A DNA stretch of 64,000 bases from Gelidibacter maritimus (lineage in GTDB: Bacteria > Bacteroidota > Bacteroidia > Flavobacteriales > Flavobacteriaceae), in assembly GCF_014062315.1 (NCBI RefSeq), contig NZ_JACGLT010000017.1:1-64000 (forward strand), in the 5' to 3' direction. Position numbers and translations under genes: made by a program. The notes beneath the pieces were generated by a model that had not been told where the DNA came from, made no database searches, and saw only the letters and a list, made by a program, of their open reading frames with translations. This document shows, piece by piece, positions 46,932-55,261 of the stretch. Within the stretch, counting starts at the first letter, position 1; each line of letters opens with the position of its first letter.

Positions 46932-47006
46932 AGCAACGTAATTGCGACATCTCTATAGCAACGTAGTTGCGGCATCTCTGTAGCAACGTAGTTGCGACAC
47001 CTCTGT
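46932..47006. repeat. Three tandem 25-bp REP-like hairpin repeats
   Basis: The units start at 46932, 46957 and 46982. Each begins agcaacgta(a/g)ttgcg and ends in (g/a)cat/cac-ctct(a/g)t. The gcaac-gta-gttgc core is a perfect inverted repeat. A related motif, gctgc-agc-gcagc followed by gacatct, occurs at about 47032-47051. Short hairpins beside a RAYT remnant fit REP elements. Confidence 0.7.
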
Positions 47007-47073
47007 AGAACAATTATTCAATATCCATTAGAGCTGCAGCGCAGCGACATCTTAAATTTATCAAAAAGCACAA

Positions 47074-47107
47074 AAAAAAAGTCTCTTCCATTGAAAAGAC
47101 TTTTTTT
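47074..47107 (-). terminator. Terminator of yajC
   Basis: AAAAAAAGTCT (47074-47084) pairs with AGACTTTTTTT (47097-47107) around a 12-base loop. It lies directly downstream of the yajC stop (47127) on the minus strand and probably ends the nusB-DUF1573-yajC transcript. Confidence 0.75.
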
Positions 47108-47126
47108 AAAATATTTATATAAAGAT

Positions 47127-47426
47127 TTATTTTGTAGTAGTTGCAGCATCTGCATTGAGCTTGGTACTCAATTCCATTGAAATTGCAGTGCGATCAAATT
47201 TGATTTTTCCTGCCATAGTTTCAATAACACAACTGTTATCTTTATCATTAAGGTCAACAATTTTACCGTGCATTCCACTTTTAGTAATCACTCTGTCCCC
47301 TCTTTTTAATTCACTTGCAAACTTTTTTTCCTTTTTGGCGCGTTTCATTTGTGGTGCAATCATAAAAAAATACACTACAGCAAACATCGCTATGAAAGGT
47401 AAAAACGAACTTATTCCTTCTCCCAT
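47127..47426 (-). CDS. yajC: Preprotein translocase subunit YajC
   Basis: The 99-residue protein has one N-terminal membrane helix (about 7-25, FLPFIAMFAVVYFFMIAPQMKRAKKEKKF). The YajC cytoplasmic domain follows, with ELKRGDRVITKSGMHGKIVDL. YajC associates with SecDF and the Sec translocon and is generally non-essential. It follows the DUF1573 gene by 20 bp on the same strand, after nusB, and is followed by a terminator. Confidence 0.95.
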   Translation of the reverse strand: MGEGISSFLPFIAMFAVVYFFMIAPQMKRAKKEKKFASELKRGDRVITKSGMHGKIVDLNDKDNSCVIETMAGKIKFDRTAISMELSTKLNADAATTTK

Positions 47427-47446
47427 TAATTCTAAATTATAATTAG

Positions 47447-47998
47447 TTAGTCGTGATTATGGCCTTCGTGACCTGGCTGTGTGCTATATTTACGCGCCGG
47501 TTGTTGCATGATAGATTGTGCACCTCCTTGTTGTGCAGGCTGTCCCGATACATTAGGACCGCCTTCAACCATGGCTTTGATTCTTACGGTTTCAGCACCT
47601 TTCTCAGTATTGGTGGTCATAGTGATGGATTTAGTAACCACACCGTTTCCTTTACCATCAAACTTAACTTTAAATTCGCCAGTTTCTCCAGGAGCTACTT
47701 GCTTTGTCCAATCGGATGGCACTGTACATCCACAGGTACTTTTGATATCACTCACCACTAAAGGAGAACTTCCTGTATTTGTATATTTAAAAACAGTTTC
47801 TACAGGGGTTCCATTTTTAATGGTTCCAAAATCATGTTCAGTCTCATTAAATGATACCGCTGCAAAATTTCCTGAATTAGCATCTCTTTGTGCTGCTTCC
47901 GCAACGTTCTCTGATTTGATCTTTGCAGTAGCATCTTCTTTACACGACATAAAGGCAACTAAGCAAAAGGCACTAACACCTAACATTAATCTTTTCAT
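47447..47998 (-). CDS. DUF1573 lipoprotein
   Basis: The 183-residue protein has a lipoprotein signal (LVAFMSC, Cys19) and one DUF1573 immunoglobulin-like domain at about 46-145. Its motifs are FNETEHDFGTIKNGTPVETVFKYTNTG, SDIKSTCGCTVPSDW and GEFKVKFDGKGNGVVTKSITMTTNT. The tail is rich in Gln and His (PGHEGHNHD), which could bind metal. The role is unknown; the DUF1573 fold is related to ASH/Ig-type domains. It lies between nusB (69-bp gap) and yajC (20-bp gap). Confidence 0.9.
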   Translation of the reverse strand: MKRLMLGVSAFCLVAFMSCKEDATAKIKSENVAEAAQRDANSGNFAAVSFNETEHDFGTIKNGTPVETVFKYTNTGSSPLVVSDIKSTCGCTVPSDWTKQVAPGETGEFKVKFDGKGNGVVTKSITMTTNTEKGAETVRIKAMVEGGPNVSGQPAQQGGAQSIMQQPARKYSTQPGHEGHNHD

Positions 47999-48067
47999 TG
48001 TTTTATTTTTTTTGGTTAAATTGTTCAGCTTAAAATTTGAGGGTGTAAAAATAGTAATTATTTCCCA

Positions 48068-49012
48068 TTACATCAACCCCCGCCCTATTTTATTTAATTC
48101 GCCATTGCTCTTATATTCTTTAACAATCTTATCTAAAATGCCATTTATAAAGAAACTACTCTTAGGCGTAGAATATTCCTTGGCAATATCAATATACTCG
48201 TTAATAGTGACCTTTACAGGGATAGATGGGAATTTCTGAAATTCACATATCGCCATTTGAAGTAAGACGGCATCTAAATTAGCAATACGCTCTGCGTCCC
48301 AATTCTTGGTTTTTGCGGCAATCTCTTGATTGAATTTAGATTTGTTCAATAAGGTTTTCTGAAATAATGCCGTGGCAAACTCCTTATCTTCAGTATCCTT
48401 AAATAGGCTTGGTGTAAAGTAGTTGGCTTTATTCTCCTTTTTTAATTTACGGAGCATCTTTTGAATCCCGGTATTGACCACTGGCAAATCATCCAACCAA
48501 GTAAGTTTCTGATCTTCTATATATTCATATAGTTTATCGTTTGGTGCAATAATCTCTGTGAACACATCAATAATAAAATTCTTATCCTCTTTAAAATCGG
48601 ACACTCTACTGGACATATAGGTCTTATAAAGATCGCTTTCCAGAATGCTTTTAAAAATAATATCCACATATTCGAAATCCAAATACCAATGATCAATCTT
48701 CCGCTTTTCAAACGCATTTTGAAGCGCCACATCTTCATTTAAGATTTGCAGAACCTGATTATTGATAAATTTTCTATTGGGATTTTTCTCTTCTTGTGTT
48801 GCTAAAATCTTTTTTTGCGATTTGCCTTGATAATCTTCCGCTCGCTTTTGGACTTCAATTAAAAGTGATAACATCAGAAGATGCAAGTCATACATCTGTT
48901 CTATACTTTGGAGTAGAAATTTCTGATCATTTTTGAAATCGTCACCTTCTCCTCCATCAAACGCATAAAGGGTTTGCATCACTTTAATACGAATATGTCT
49001 TCTGTTTAGCAT
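48068..49012 (-). CDS. nusB: Transcription antitermination factor NusB (long form)
   Basis: The 314-residue protein is about twice the size of E. coli NusB (139) because of an N-terminal and middle extension, as is usual in Bacteroidota. MLNRRHIRIKVMQTLYAFDGG is the N-terminal RNA-binding start. The C-terminal NusB core is clear in NWDAERIANLDAVLLQMAICEFQKFPSIPVKVTINEYIDIAKEYSTPKSSFFINGILDKI. NusB binds boxA RNA with NusE to control rRNA transcription. It heads a cluster with DUF1573 and yajC. A TATTTTTG motif (minus, 49076-49069) fits a -7 element. Confidence 0.94.
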   Translation of the reverse strand: MLNRRHIRIKVMQTLYAFDGGEGDDFKNDQKFLLQSIEQMYDLHLLMLSLLIEVQKRAEDYQGKSQKKILATQEEKNPNRKFINNQVLQILNEDVALQNAFEKRKIDHWYLDFEYVDIIFKSILESDLYKTYMSSRVSDFKEDKNFIIDVFTEIIAPNDKLYEYIEDQKLTWLDDLPVVNTGIQKMLRKLKKENKANYFTPSLFKDTEDKEFATALFQKTLLNKSKFNQEIAAKTKNWDAERIANLDAVLLQMAICEFQKFPSIPVKVTINEYIDIAKEYSTPKSSFFINGILDKIVKEYKSNGELNKIGRGLM

Positions 49013-49122
49013 TTGTAAGAACTTATTAAATTAAAAAGACGAAAAAGCATTATTGCGATTTCGCCGTGCAAAAATAAGGTTATTTTATAACTTCAAAAAA
49101 AAATGATAAAGATATCTTAAGC

Positions 49123-50223
49123 TTATTTTAATTGTTCATTATCCCGTTTTGAGATACGCTCTTTGGCTATTTTTAGAGCCGCAGCATTTGGTGTGACGTC
49201 ATTTTTGGCTGCACGCTCTAAAATTTCCAAAGTAGTATTGTAAATATCCTCAGTTTTCCGTTTGATTTCCTGCTTGTCCCAATTTTCAATTTCCGAATAT
49301 ACATGAATGATACCGCCAGCATTGATTAAAAAATCTGGTGCATAAACAATACCTTTTTCTTGCAACATCTGGCCATGTCTCTCTTCAGCCAACTGATTAT
49401 TTGCAGACCCAGCTATAATTTGGGCTTTTATCTTATTGATGGTATCATCGTTAATGGTGGCGCCCAAAGCACAGGGTGCATAAATATCCATAGGATGGCT
49501 ATAAACATCGTCACCCTCATAAACGTCAACCTTGTAAGTATTTGCAATAGCTTCCGAATGTGCTCGGTGAATGTCTGAAATGGTGACTTTAGCACCTTCT
49601 TTTAATAAATGTTTAATCAAAGCCTCTCCTACATTTCCGACACCTTGCACAAGTACAGATTTCCCTTCCAGCGCATCAGAACCATATTTATATTTTGCGG
49701 CAGCTTTCATTCCCATAAAAACACCATACGCCGTATTTGGAGATGGGTTTCCAGAACCGCCTTTTTCTTCAGAAACACCAACCACATGCGATGTCACCTC
49801 TCTGACTATATCCATATCATTGGTGGTCATACCAACATCTTCTGCAGTAATGTACTTACCGCCCAAAGAATCTACAAAACCAGCAAATTTACGCATCAAC
49901 TCAGGGGTTTTCTGAGTCTTGGCATCTCCGATAATTACAGCCTTTCCGCCACCTAAGTTCAATCCAGAGATAGCCGATTTAAAGGTCATTCCTCTTGATA
50001 GTCTCAGCACGTCATTCAAGGCTTCAAATTCCGTGTCGTAGTTCCACATCCGGGTGCCACCAAGAGCAGGTCCTAAAACCGTATTATGAATGCCAATTAT
50101 TGCTTTTAAACCAGTATCTTTGTCGTGGCAAAAAACAATTTGCTCGTGATTATCGAAAGAAATTTGGCCAAAAACAGGGTCCGATTTTGAAAGCTCTTTA
50201 GAACTTATAACTTTTAAATCCAT
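49123..50223 (-). CDS. Leucine/branched-chain amino acid dehydrogenase
   Basis: The 366-residue enzyme belongs to the Glu/Leu/Phe/Val dehydrogenase family. GPALGGTRMW (51-60) binds substrate. SRGMTFKSAISGLNLGGGKAVI holds the two key lysines, Lys82 and Lys94; the latter aligns with the catalytic Lys. VLVQGVGNVGEALIKHLL is the NAD-binding Rossmann motif. The length suits leucine dehydrogenase (about 360-370) rather than glutamate dehydrogenase. It deaminates leucine, valine or isoleucine to keto acids with NAD+. A consensus promoter lies upstream at 50261-50293. Confidence 0.93.
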   Translation of the reverse strand: MDLKVISSKELSKSDPVFGQISFDNHEQIVFCHDKDTGLKAIIGIHNTVLGPALGGTRMWNYDTEFEALNDVLRLSRGMTFKSAISGLNLGGGKAVIIGDAKTQKTPELMRKFAGFVDSLGGKYITAEDVGMTTNDMDIVREVTSHVVGVSEEKGGSGNPSPNTAYGVFMGMKAAAKYKYGSDALEGKSVLVQGVGNVGEALIKHLLKEGAKVTISDIHRAHSEAIANTYKVDVYEGDDVYSHPMDIYAPCALGATINDDTINKIKAQIIAGSANNQLAEERHGQMLQEKGIVYAPDFLINAGGIIHVYSEIENWDKQEIKRKTEDIYNTTLEILERAAKNDVTPNAAALKIAKERISKRDNEQLK

Positions 50224-50260
50224 TTGATTAAAATTAGTTCTGCGTTTTTATTAGATATTT

Positions 50261-50293
50261 CAAAAATAAAGCAATACCTCGAGGAATAGCAAA
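50261..50293 (-). promoter_or_regulatory. Bacteroidota-type promoter of the leucine dehydrogenase gene
   Basis: On the minus strand TTTG (50293-50290), then 21 bases, then TATTTTTG (50268-50261) match the Bacteroidota promoter consensus. The start codon lies 38 bp downstream. Confidence 0.55.
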
Positions 50294-50347
50294 AATATAG
50301 TCGCAATTTATGAGATTCTGAAAGTCTCAAGCGGCCAATAATAACAA

Positions 50348-52102
50348 ATGAGAGAATTACAGCACGTCAATAAATACTTCTACAAGTACAGATATAAATT
50401 ATTAGCAGGGATTTTAATTACGATTGTTGCTCGGATTTTTCTTCTTTTCACACCGGAGCTGATAGGGAACTCTGTAGATGTTATTGATAATTACAGAAAA
50501 GGGATCACCACGGATATTGCAGTCGTTAAAAGTGAATTGCTAATAAACATCCTATATATTATTGGCGCGGCAATCATTGGTGGTATCTTTACTTTTGCCA
50601 TGCGTCAGACCATTATTTATGTGTCAAGAGAGATTGAGTATGATCTTAAAAATGAGGTTTACCAACAATACCAACGATTGTCTCTGGATTTTTACAAATC
50701 GAACCGAACTGGTGATTTGATGAGCCGGATCAGTGAAGACGTAGGTAAGGTTAGAGAATATACCGGCCCTGCGCTGATGTATAGCATAAACACTGTAACG
50801 CTTTTTATTATTGCCATTTTTTTAATGTTCAGGTCAGCCCCGACGCTTACCTTATACACAATTATCCCCTTACCTATTCTTTCTTATTTTATTTATATTT
50901 TAAGCAAAGCCATCCATAAGCGCAGTACTATTGTCCAACAATGGTTGGCCAAGCTTTCTACGTTTACACAAGAAACATTTAGTGGAATCAGCGTGATCAA
51001 ATCGTACGGAATTGAAGGCAGTACGAATTCCGACTTTGATGTGCTTGCCGCAGAAAGCAGACAAAAAAATATTGATTTGGCTAAAATTCAAGCCTTGTTT
51101 TATCCGCTAATGATCTTTTTGATTGGTTTGAGCAATATCATTGTTATTTATATTGGTGGTAAACAATATATAGACGGTGAAATTGAAAGTTTAGGCGTTA
51201 TTGCCAAATTCATCATTTACGTTAACTTATTGACCTGGCCCGTAGCTACTGTGGGATGGGTCACTTCAGTTGTTCAACAGGCCGAAGCTTCACAAAAACG
51301 GATCAATGAGTTCCTAAAGCAAGAACCGTCAATAAAGAATCAAAATACTGAGCCTTCTCTAATTGAAGGAGCCATCGAATTTAACGAGGTATCCTTTACC
51401 TACCCCGATACAAATATTCAAGCCTTGAACCAAGTCAGTTTCAAGATCAACCAAAGGGAAACCATGGCTATTATCGGTAAGACCGGCTCTGGAAAATCGA
51501 CCATTTTAGACCTCATTGGACGTCTGTATGATGTCACTTCTGGCGAGATAAGAATTGACGACACCCCAATAAAGGCACTGAATTTGGTCAGCTTAAGAGA
51601 GCATATTGGCTATGTTCCACAGGAAGCATTTCTATTTTCGGACAGCATCAAAAATAACATCATGTTTGGTAAAGAAGATGCAACAGAAGAGGAGGTCATT
51701 GCTGCCGCTAAAAACGCCGATGTTCATAAAAATATCAAAGGGTTTTCTAAAGGTTATGATACCGTTTTGGGCGAAAGAGGCATCACCTTATCTGGAGGAC
51801 AAAAGCAGCGAATTTCTATTGCAAGAGCGATCATAAAAGCACCACAAATTTTATTGTTTGACGACTGCCTATCGGCTGTAGATACTGAAACTGAAGAGAA
51901 AATCCTGAACAATCTTAGAAAAATCACCAGTGGCAAGACCACCATTATTGTCAGCCACCGGATCTCTTCCGTCAAAAGTGCCGATAAGATTGTTGTACTT
52001 GACGATGGCCAAATCATTCAAAAAGGAAATCATAACACCTTGATTGATGTGGAAGGCTATTACAAAGAACTCTACTTAAAGCAGCTTACCGAAAACCAAT
52101 AA
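50348..52102 (+). CDS. ABC exporter, fused permease and ATPase
   Basis: The 584-residue half-transporter has six membrane helices at about 15-310 and a C-terminal ATPase. AIIGKTGSGKSTILDLIGRLYD is Walker A, VPQEAFLFSDSIKNNIMFG is the Q-loop region, TLSGGQKQRISIARAI is the signature, and ILLFDDCLSAVD is Walker B (with Asp in place of the usual catalytic Glu). The VSHR histidine switch follows. It resembles MsbA/MdlB-type lipid or drug exporters and must form a dimer. The DDC variant could lower ATP hydrolysis and suggest pairing with a second half-transporter, but none is nearby. It is divergent from the leucine dehydrogenase gene. Confidence 0.92.
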   Translation: MRELQHVNKYFYKYRYKLLAGILITIVARIFLLFTPELIGNSVDVIDNYRKGITTDIAVVKSELLINILYIIGAAIIGGIFTFAMRQTIIYVSREIEYDLKNEVYQQYQRLSLDFYKSNRTGDLMSRISEDVGKVREYTGPALMYSINTVTLFIIAIFLMFRSAPTLTLYTIIPLPILSYFIYILSKAIHKRSTIVQQWLAKLSTFTQETFSGISVIKSYGIEGSTNSDFDVLAAESRQKNIDLAKIQALFYPLMIFLIGLSNIIVIYIGGKQYIDGEIESLGVIAKFIIYVNLLTWPVATVGWVTSVVQQAEASQKRINEFLKQEPSIKNQNTEPSLIEGAIEFNEVSFTYPDTNIQALNQVSFKINQRETMAIIGKTGSGKSTILDLIGRLYDVTSGEIRIDDTPIKALNLVSLREHIGYVPQEAFLFSDSIKNNIMFGKEDATEEEVIAAAKNADVHKNIKGFSKGYDTVLGERGITLSGGQKQRISIARAIIKAPQILLFDDCLSAVDTETEEKILNNLRKITSGKTTIIVSHRISSVKSADKIVVLDDGQIIQKGNHNTLIDVEGYYKELYLKQLTENQ

Positions 52103-52276
52103 TCAAATTGTACCCACTACACAAGCTACTTGTTACCAAGCCCCAAGCTAGTTTCAGGAAATTAGTGTCAGATCTATGTTTATCATTAAATAAAAGAAAT
52201 ATCGGAAAATGTTGGTTACTAATCTTTTTTTTTAGATTTTTGGTACGTAAACCGTTACTAATTAAAATTAAAAAAT

Positions 52277-52666
52277 ATGAGTGATCACGGAATGATGGAG
52301 AAAGAGGAAATATTCTCTAAGGTATTGCGCGCAGGAAGAAGAACCTATTTCTTTGACGTCAGAGCTACAAAAGCTGGAGATTATTACCTCACTGTCACGG
52401 AAAGCAAGAAATTCACGAATGACGATGGGTCTTTTCACTACAAAAAACATAAAATCTACCTTTACAAAGAAGATTTTAGTGAATTTAATGAGATCTTAAG
52501 GGAAATGACAGACTATATCATCGATGAAAAAGGAAACGAAGTCATCAGCGAACGTCATCAAAAAGATTTCAAAAAAGAAGATTCAAATTCCGAAGTCAGT
52601 TCTTCAGACGCAGAGCCAATTAAATCTGCTGAAAGGTTTACAGATATCAAATTTGAGGATATTTAA
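52277..52666 (+). CDS. DUF3276/PUR-domain nucleic-acid-binding protein
   Basis: The 129-residue protein has a PUR-alpha-like domain at about 8-85. EEIFSKVLRAGRRTYFFDVRATKAGDYYLTVTESKK and KKHKIYLYKEDFSEFNEILREMTDYI are the two beta-alpha halves. An acidic, flexible tail follows. Family members in Bacteroidota and spirochaetes bind single-stranded DNA or RNA and can regulate transcription or translation. It is monocistronic and has a strong terminator after it. Confidence 0.9.
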   Translation: MSDHGMMEKEEIFSKVLRAGRRTYFFDVRATKAGDYYLTVTESKKFTNDDGSFHYKKHKIYLYKEDFSEFNEILREMTDYIIDEKGNEVISERHQKDFKKEDSNSEVSSSDAEPIKSAERFTDIKFEDI

Positions 52667-52693
52667 ACCAACACACGACAAATTTATTTTAAG

Positions 52694-52721
52694 AACCGCA
52701 ACATTACGTAGCGGTTTTTTT
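52694..52721 (+). terminator. Terminator after the DUF3276 gene
   Basis: AACCGC (52694-52699) pairs with GCGGTT (52711-52716) and is followed by a run of T. It lies 27 bp after the stop. Confidence 0.8.
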
Positions 52722-52753
52722 ATATTTATGCTTTAACTAAAAATACTTAACTA

Positions 52754-55261
52754 ATGAGATTTCTACTAACCCTATGTCTTTTAACGTCATGTTTCATTTT
52801 TGGACAACAACAAACGGACCTGTCCTATTATTTGCCACAACATACGATCTATGATAAATCAATTCCAACGCCAAAATCGGTTATAGGCCATGAGGTGGGC
52901 GAATGGCACATTACTCACGACAAGTTGGTGGAATACATGAAAGCATTGGCCGCAAGTTCAGATAGGATTACCCTTGAGAACAGAGGCCATACGTACGAAG
53001 GCAGACCTTTGCTTTTGCTGACCATTACCTCAGCAAAAAACCACCAAAACATTGATGCCATCCGTGAGCAACACATCGCAGCCACTGAAGATAATTCATC
53101 AGTAAACATCAGCAACATGCCTATTGTAATCAATCAAGGTTTTTCAATTCACGGCAATGAACCCAGTGGATCCAACGCGGCACTTTTAGCAGCCTATTAT
53201 CTTGCTGCCGCAGAAAGTAACGAAGTTAAAAACATGCTTGACAATATGGTGGTACTCTTTGACCCATCTTTTAACCCTGACGGACTTCAGCGTTTTGCAT
53301 TTTGGGCAAATTCCAATAGAAGTAAAAATCTAAACCCAGATCCAAACGATCGTGAATATAATGAAGTTTGGCCAAGGGGCAGAACCAACCATTATTGGTT
53401 TGATATGAACAGAGACTGGTTGCCTGTTCAATTGCCAGAATCAAGAGCAAGATTGGAAACCTTCCACAAATGGTTGCCAAACATTCTGACCGACCACCAT
53501 GAAATGGGAACCAATAGCACCTTTTTCTTTCAACCGGGAATTCCGAGTAGAACCCATCCATTGACGCCACAATTAAATCAGGAGTTAACTGAACGTATTG
53601 GCAATTATCATGCAAAAGCCTTTGATAAAATTGGTTCACTCTATTATACTAAAGAAAGTTTTGATGATTTCTACTATGGTAAAGGCTCCACCTTTCCTGA
53701 CATTAATGGAGGTATCGGCATTCTTTTTGAACAGGCCAGCTCAAGAGGTCATGTTCAGGAGAGTGACAATGGTCTTTTAACTTTCCCGTTTACCATCAAA
53801 AATCAATTTACGGCCGCCTTATCTACTCTAGAGGCAGGTTACCATATGCGGGAGGATATCTTAAATTACCAGCATGATTTTTTCAATGAGGCTCGGAGCG
53901 AAGGCAACAAGGAAAAAGCCAAAAACATCGTTTTTGGTGATGCTAAAGATGCTGCTAAAACCTACGAATTGGCTGACATATTGAGAAGACATCAAATTGA
54001 CATCTATGAGCTTAAAGAAGATGCCACTATTGATGGCAAACAATTTAAAAAAGGCTACAGTTATGTAGTGCCAAAAAATCAAAAAAACACGCGGTTAATC
54101 AATGCCATGTTCGAGAAGCGCACATCGTTTCAAGACAGTTTATTTTATGACGTTTCTGCCTGGACCTTGCCCTTGGCGTTTAATTTAGATTATGTTGAAG
54201 GTGTCCCATCGTCACATCTGGGTGCGCAAGTTACAGAGCTCAAAATGAAACCCGGAAAGGTATCCGCCAAAAGCGATTATGCTTATCTGATGGAATGGCA
54301 TGAGTATTATTCACCGAAAGCGTTAAACGCCATTCTCAAAGACGATCTACGGGCTAAAGTGGCAATGAAACAGTTCGGTAGCAACGGCAAGCAATATGAT
54401 TATGGAACAATAATGATTCCCGTTCAAAACCAATCTAAAAATGCTGACCAACTTTATCAATTTTTGACCCAACTGGCCAAAGAAAGCCATGTACAGATTG
54501 ACGCTGTCTCAACGGGTTTAACTGAAGGAATCAATTTAGGAAGCAATAATTTTAGACCCTTGACCCTTCCTAAAACAGCGCTTCTTGTTGGCAATGGCAT
54601 TTCGTCTTATGATGCGGGAGAAATCTGGCATCTTTTGGATCAGCGCTATGATATGATCTTAACCAAACTGGATACTGACCATCTGGGCCGAGCTGATTTG
54701 AGTCGCTACAACACCATCATTATGCCAAGTGGAAGTCTCGACAAGCGAAATACTGAAAAGCTGGCAACTTGGGTTGAAAATGGCGGTACCCTCATTGGAT
54801 TTAAAAATGCTTTACGTTGGATGAACACGAACAAATTCATGAAATTGGATATTAAAAAATCTGAACGTGTGGCTAAAAACATAACCTTTGAGCAACGTCG
54901 CGATTATAGTGGCGCACAAGTGATTGGAGGTTCTATTTTTGAAGTGAAGTTAGACCGCTCCCATCCTATTAATTTTGGATATAAAAACGCGACACTTCCT
55001 ATCTTCAGAAATTCCACACTATTTGTCAATCCAGACAAGCAGAGCTACAACAATCCAATACAATACACTAAAAACCCATTGTTGAGTGGCTATATTTCTA
55101 AACAAAACTTAGACAGCCTGGCTTTGACAGTGCCTTACAAAATGGAACGTATGAAGCGTGGAAAAGTAGTAGCATTTACTGATAATACCAATTTCAGGGC
55201 ATTTTGGTTTGGGACTAATAAACTGATGATGAATGCTATATTTTTTAGAGAGGAGTTATAA
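52754..55261 (+). CDS. Secreted M14-family metallocarboxypeptidase
   Basis: The 835-residue protein has a signal peptide (ending FIFGQ) and an M14 zinc peptidase domain at about 45-380. SIHGNEPSGSNAA gives zinc ligands His133 and Glu136, ILTDHHEMG (about 244-251) the third ligand His, and ILFEQASSRG the likely catalytic Glu. The C-terminal half (about 560-720) has a class I GATase-like fold (IIMPSGSLDKRNTEKLATWVENGGTLIG), as seen in long M14 proteins of Bacteroidota. It probably trims peptides or cell-wall peptides outside the cytoplasm. Its stop overlaps the convergent acyltransferase gene by 6 bp. Confidence 0.9.
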   Translation: MRFLLTLCLLTSCFIFGQQQTDLSYYLPQHTIYDKSIPTPKSVIGHEVGEWHITHDKLVEYMKALAASSDRITLENRGHTYEGRPLLLLTITSAKNHQNIDAIREQHIAATEDNSSVNISNMPIVINQGFSIHGNEPSGSNAALLAAYYLAAAESNEVKNMLDNMVVLFDPSFNPDGLQRFAFWANSNRSKNLNPDPNDREYNEVWPRGRTNHYWFDMNRDWLPVQLPESRARLETFHKWLPNILTDHHEMGTNSTFFFQPGIPSRTHPLTPQLNQELTERIGNYHAKAFDKIGSLYYTKESFDDFYYGKGSTFPDINGGIGILFEQASSRGHVQESDNGLLTFPFTIKNQFTAALSTLEAGYHMREDILNYQHDFFNEARSEGNKEKAKNIVFGDAKDAAKTYELADILRRHQIDIYELKEDATIDGKQFKKGYSYVVPKNQKNTRLINAMFEKRTSFQDSLFYDVSAWTLPLAFNLDYVEGVPSSHLGAQVTELKMKPGKVSAKSDYAYLMEWHEYYSPKALNAILKDDLRAKVAMKQFGSNGKQYDYGTIMIPVQNQSKNADQLYQFLTQLAKESHVQIDAVSTGLTEGINLGSNNFRPLTLPKTALLVGNGISSYDAGEIWHLLDQRYDMILTKLDTDHLGRADLSRYNTIIMPSGSLDKRNTEKLATWVENGGTLIGFKNALRWMNTNKFMKLDIKKSERVAKNITFEQRRDYSGAQVIGGSIFEVKLDRSHPINFGYKNATLPIFRNSTLFVNPDKQSYNNPIQYTKNPLLSGYISKQNLDSLALTVPYKMERMKRGKVVAFTDNTNFRAFWFGTNKLMMNAIFFREEL

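Noticed and set aside
46932-47006. Three 25-bp repeats considered as a CRISPR array
   Set aside because: Units are directly contiguous with no unique spacers, each holds a hairpin, and a transposase remnant is adjacent; no cas genes are present.
47481-48239. 252-codon plus-strand frame
   Set aside because: Antisense to the DUF1573 and nusB genes, both clearly identified on the minus strand.
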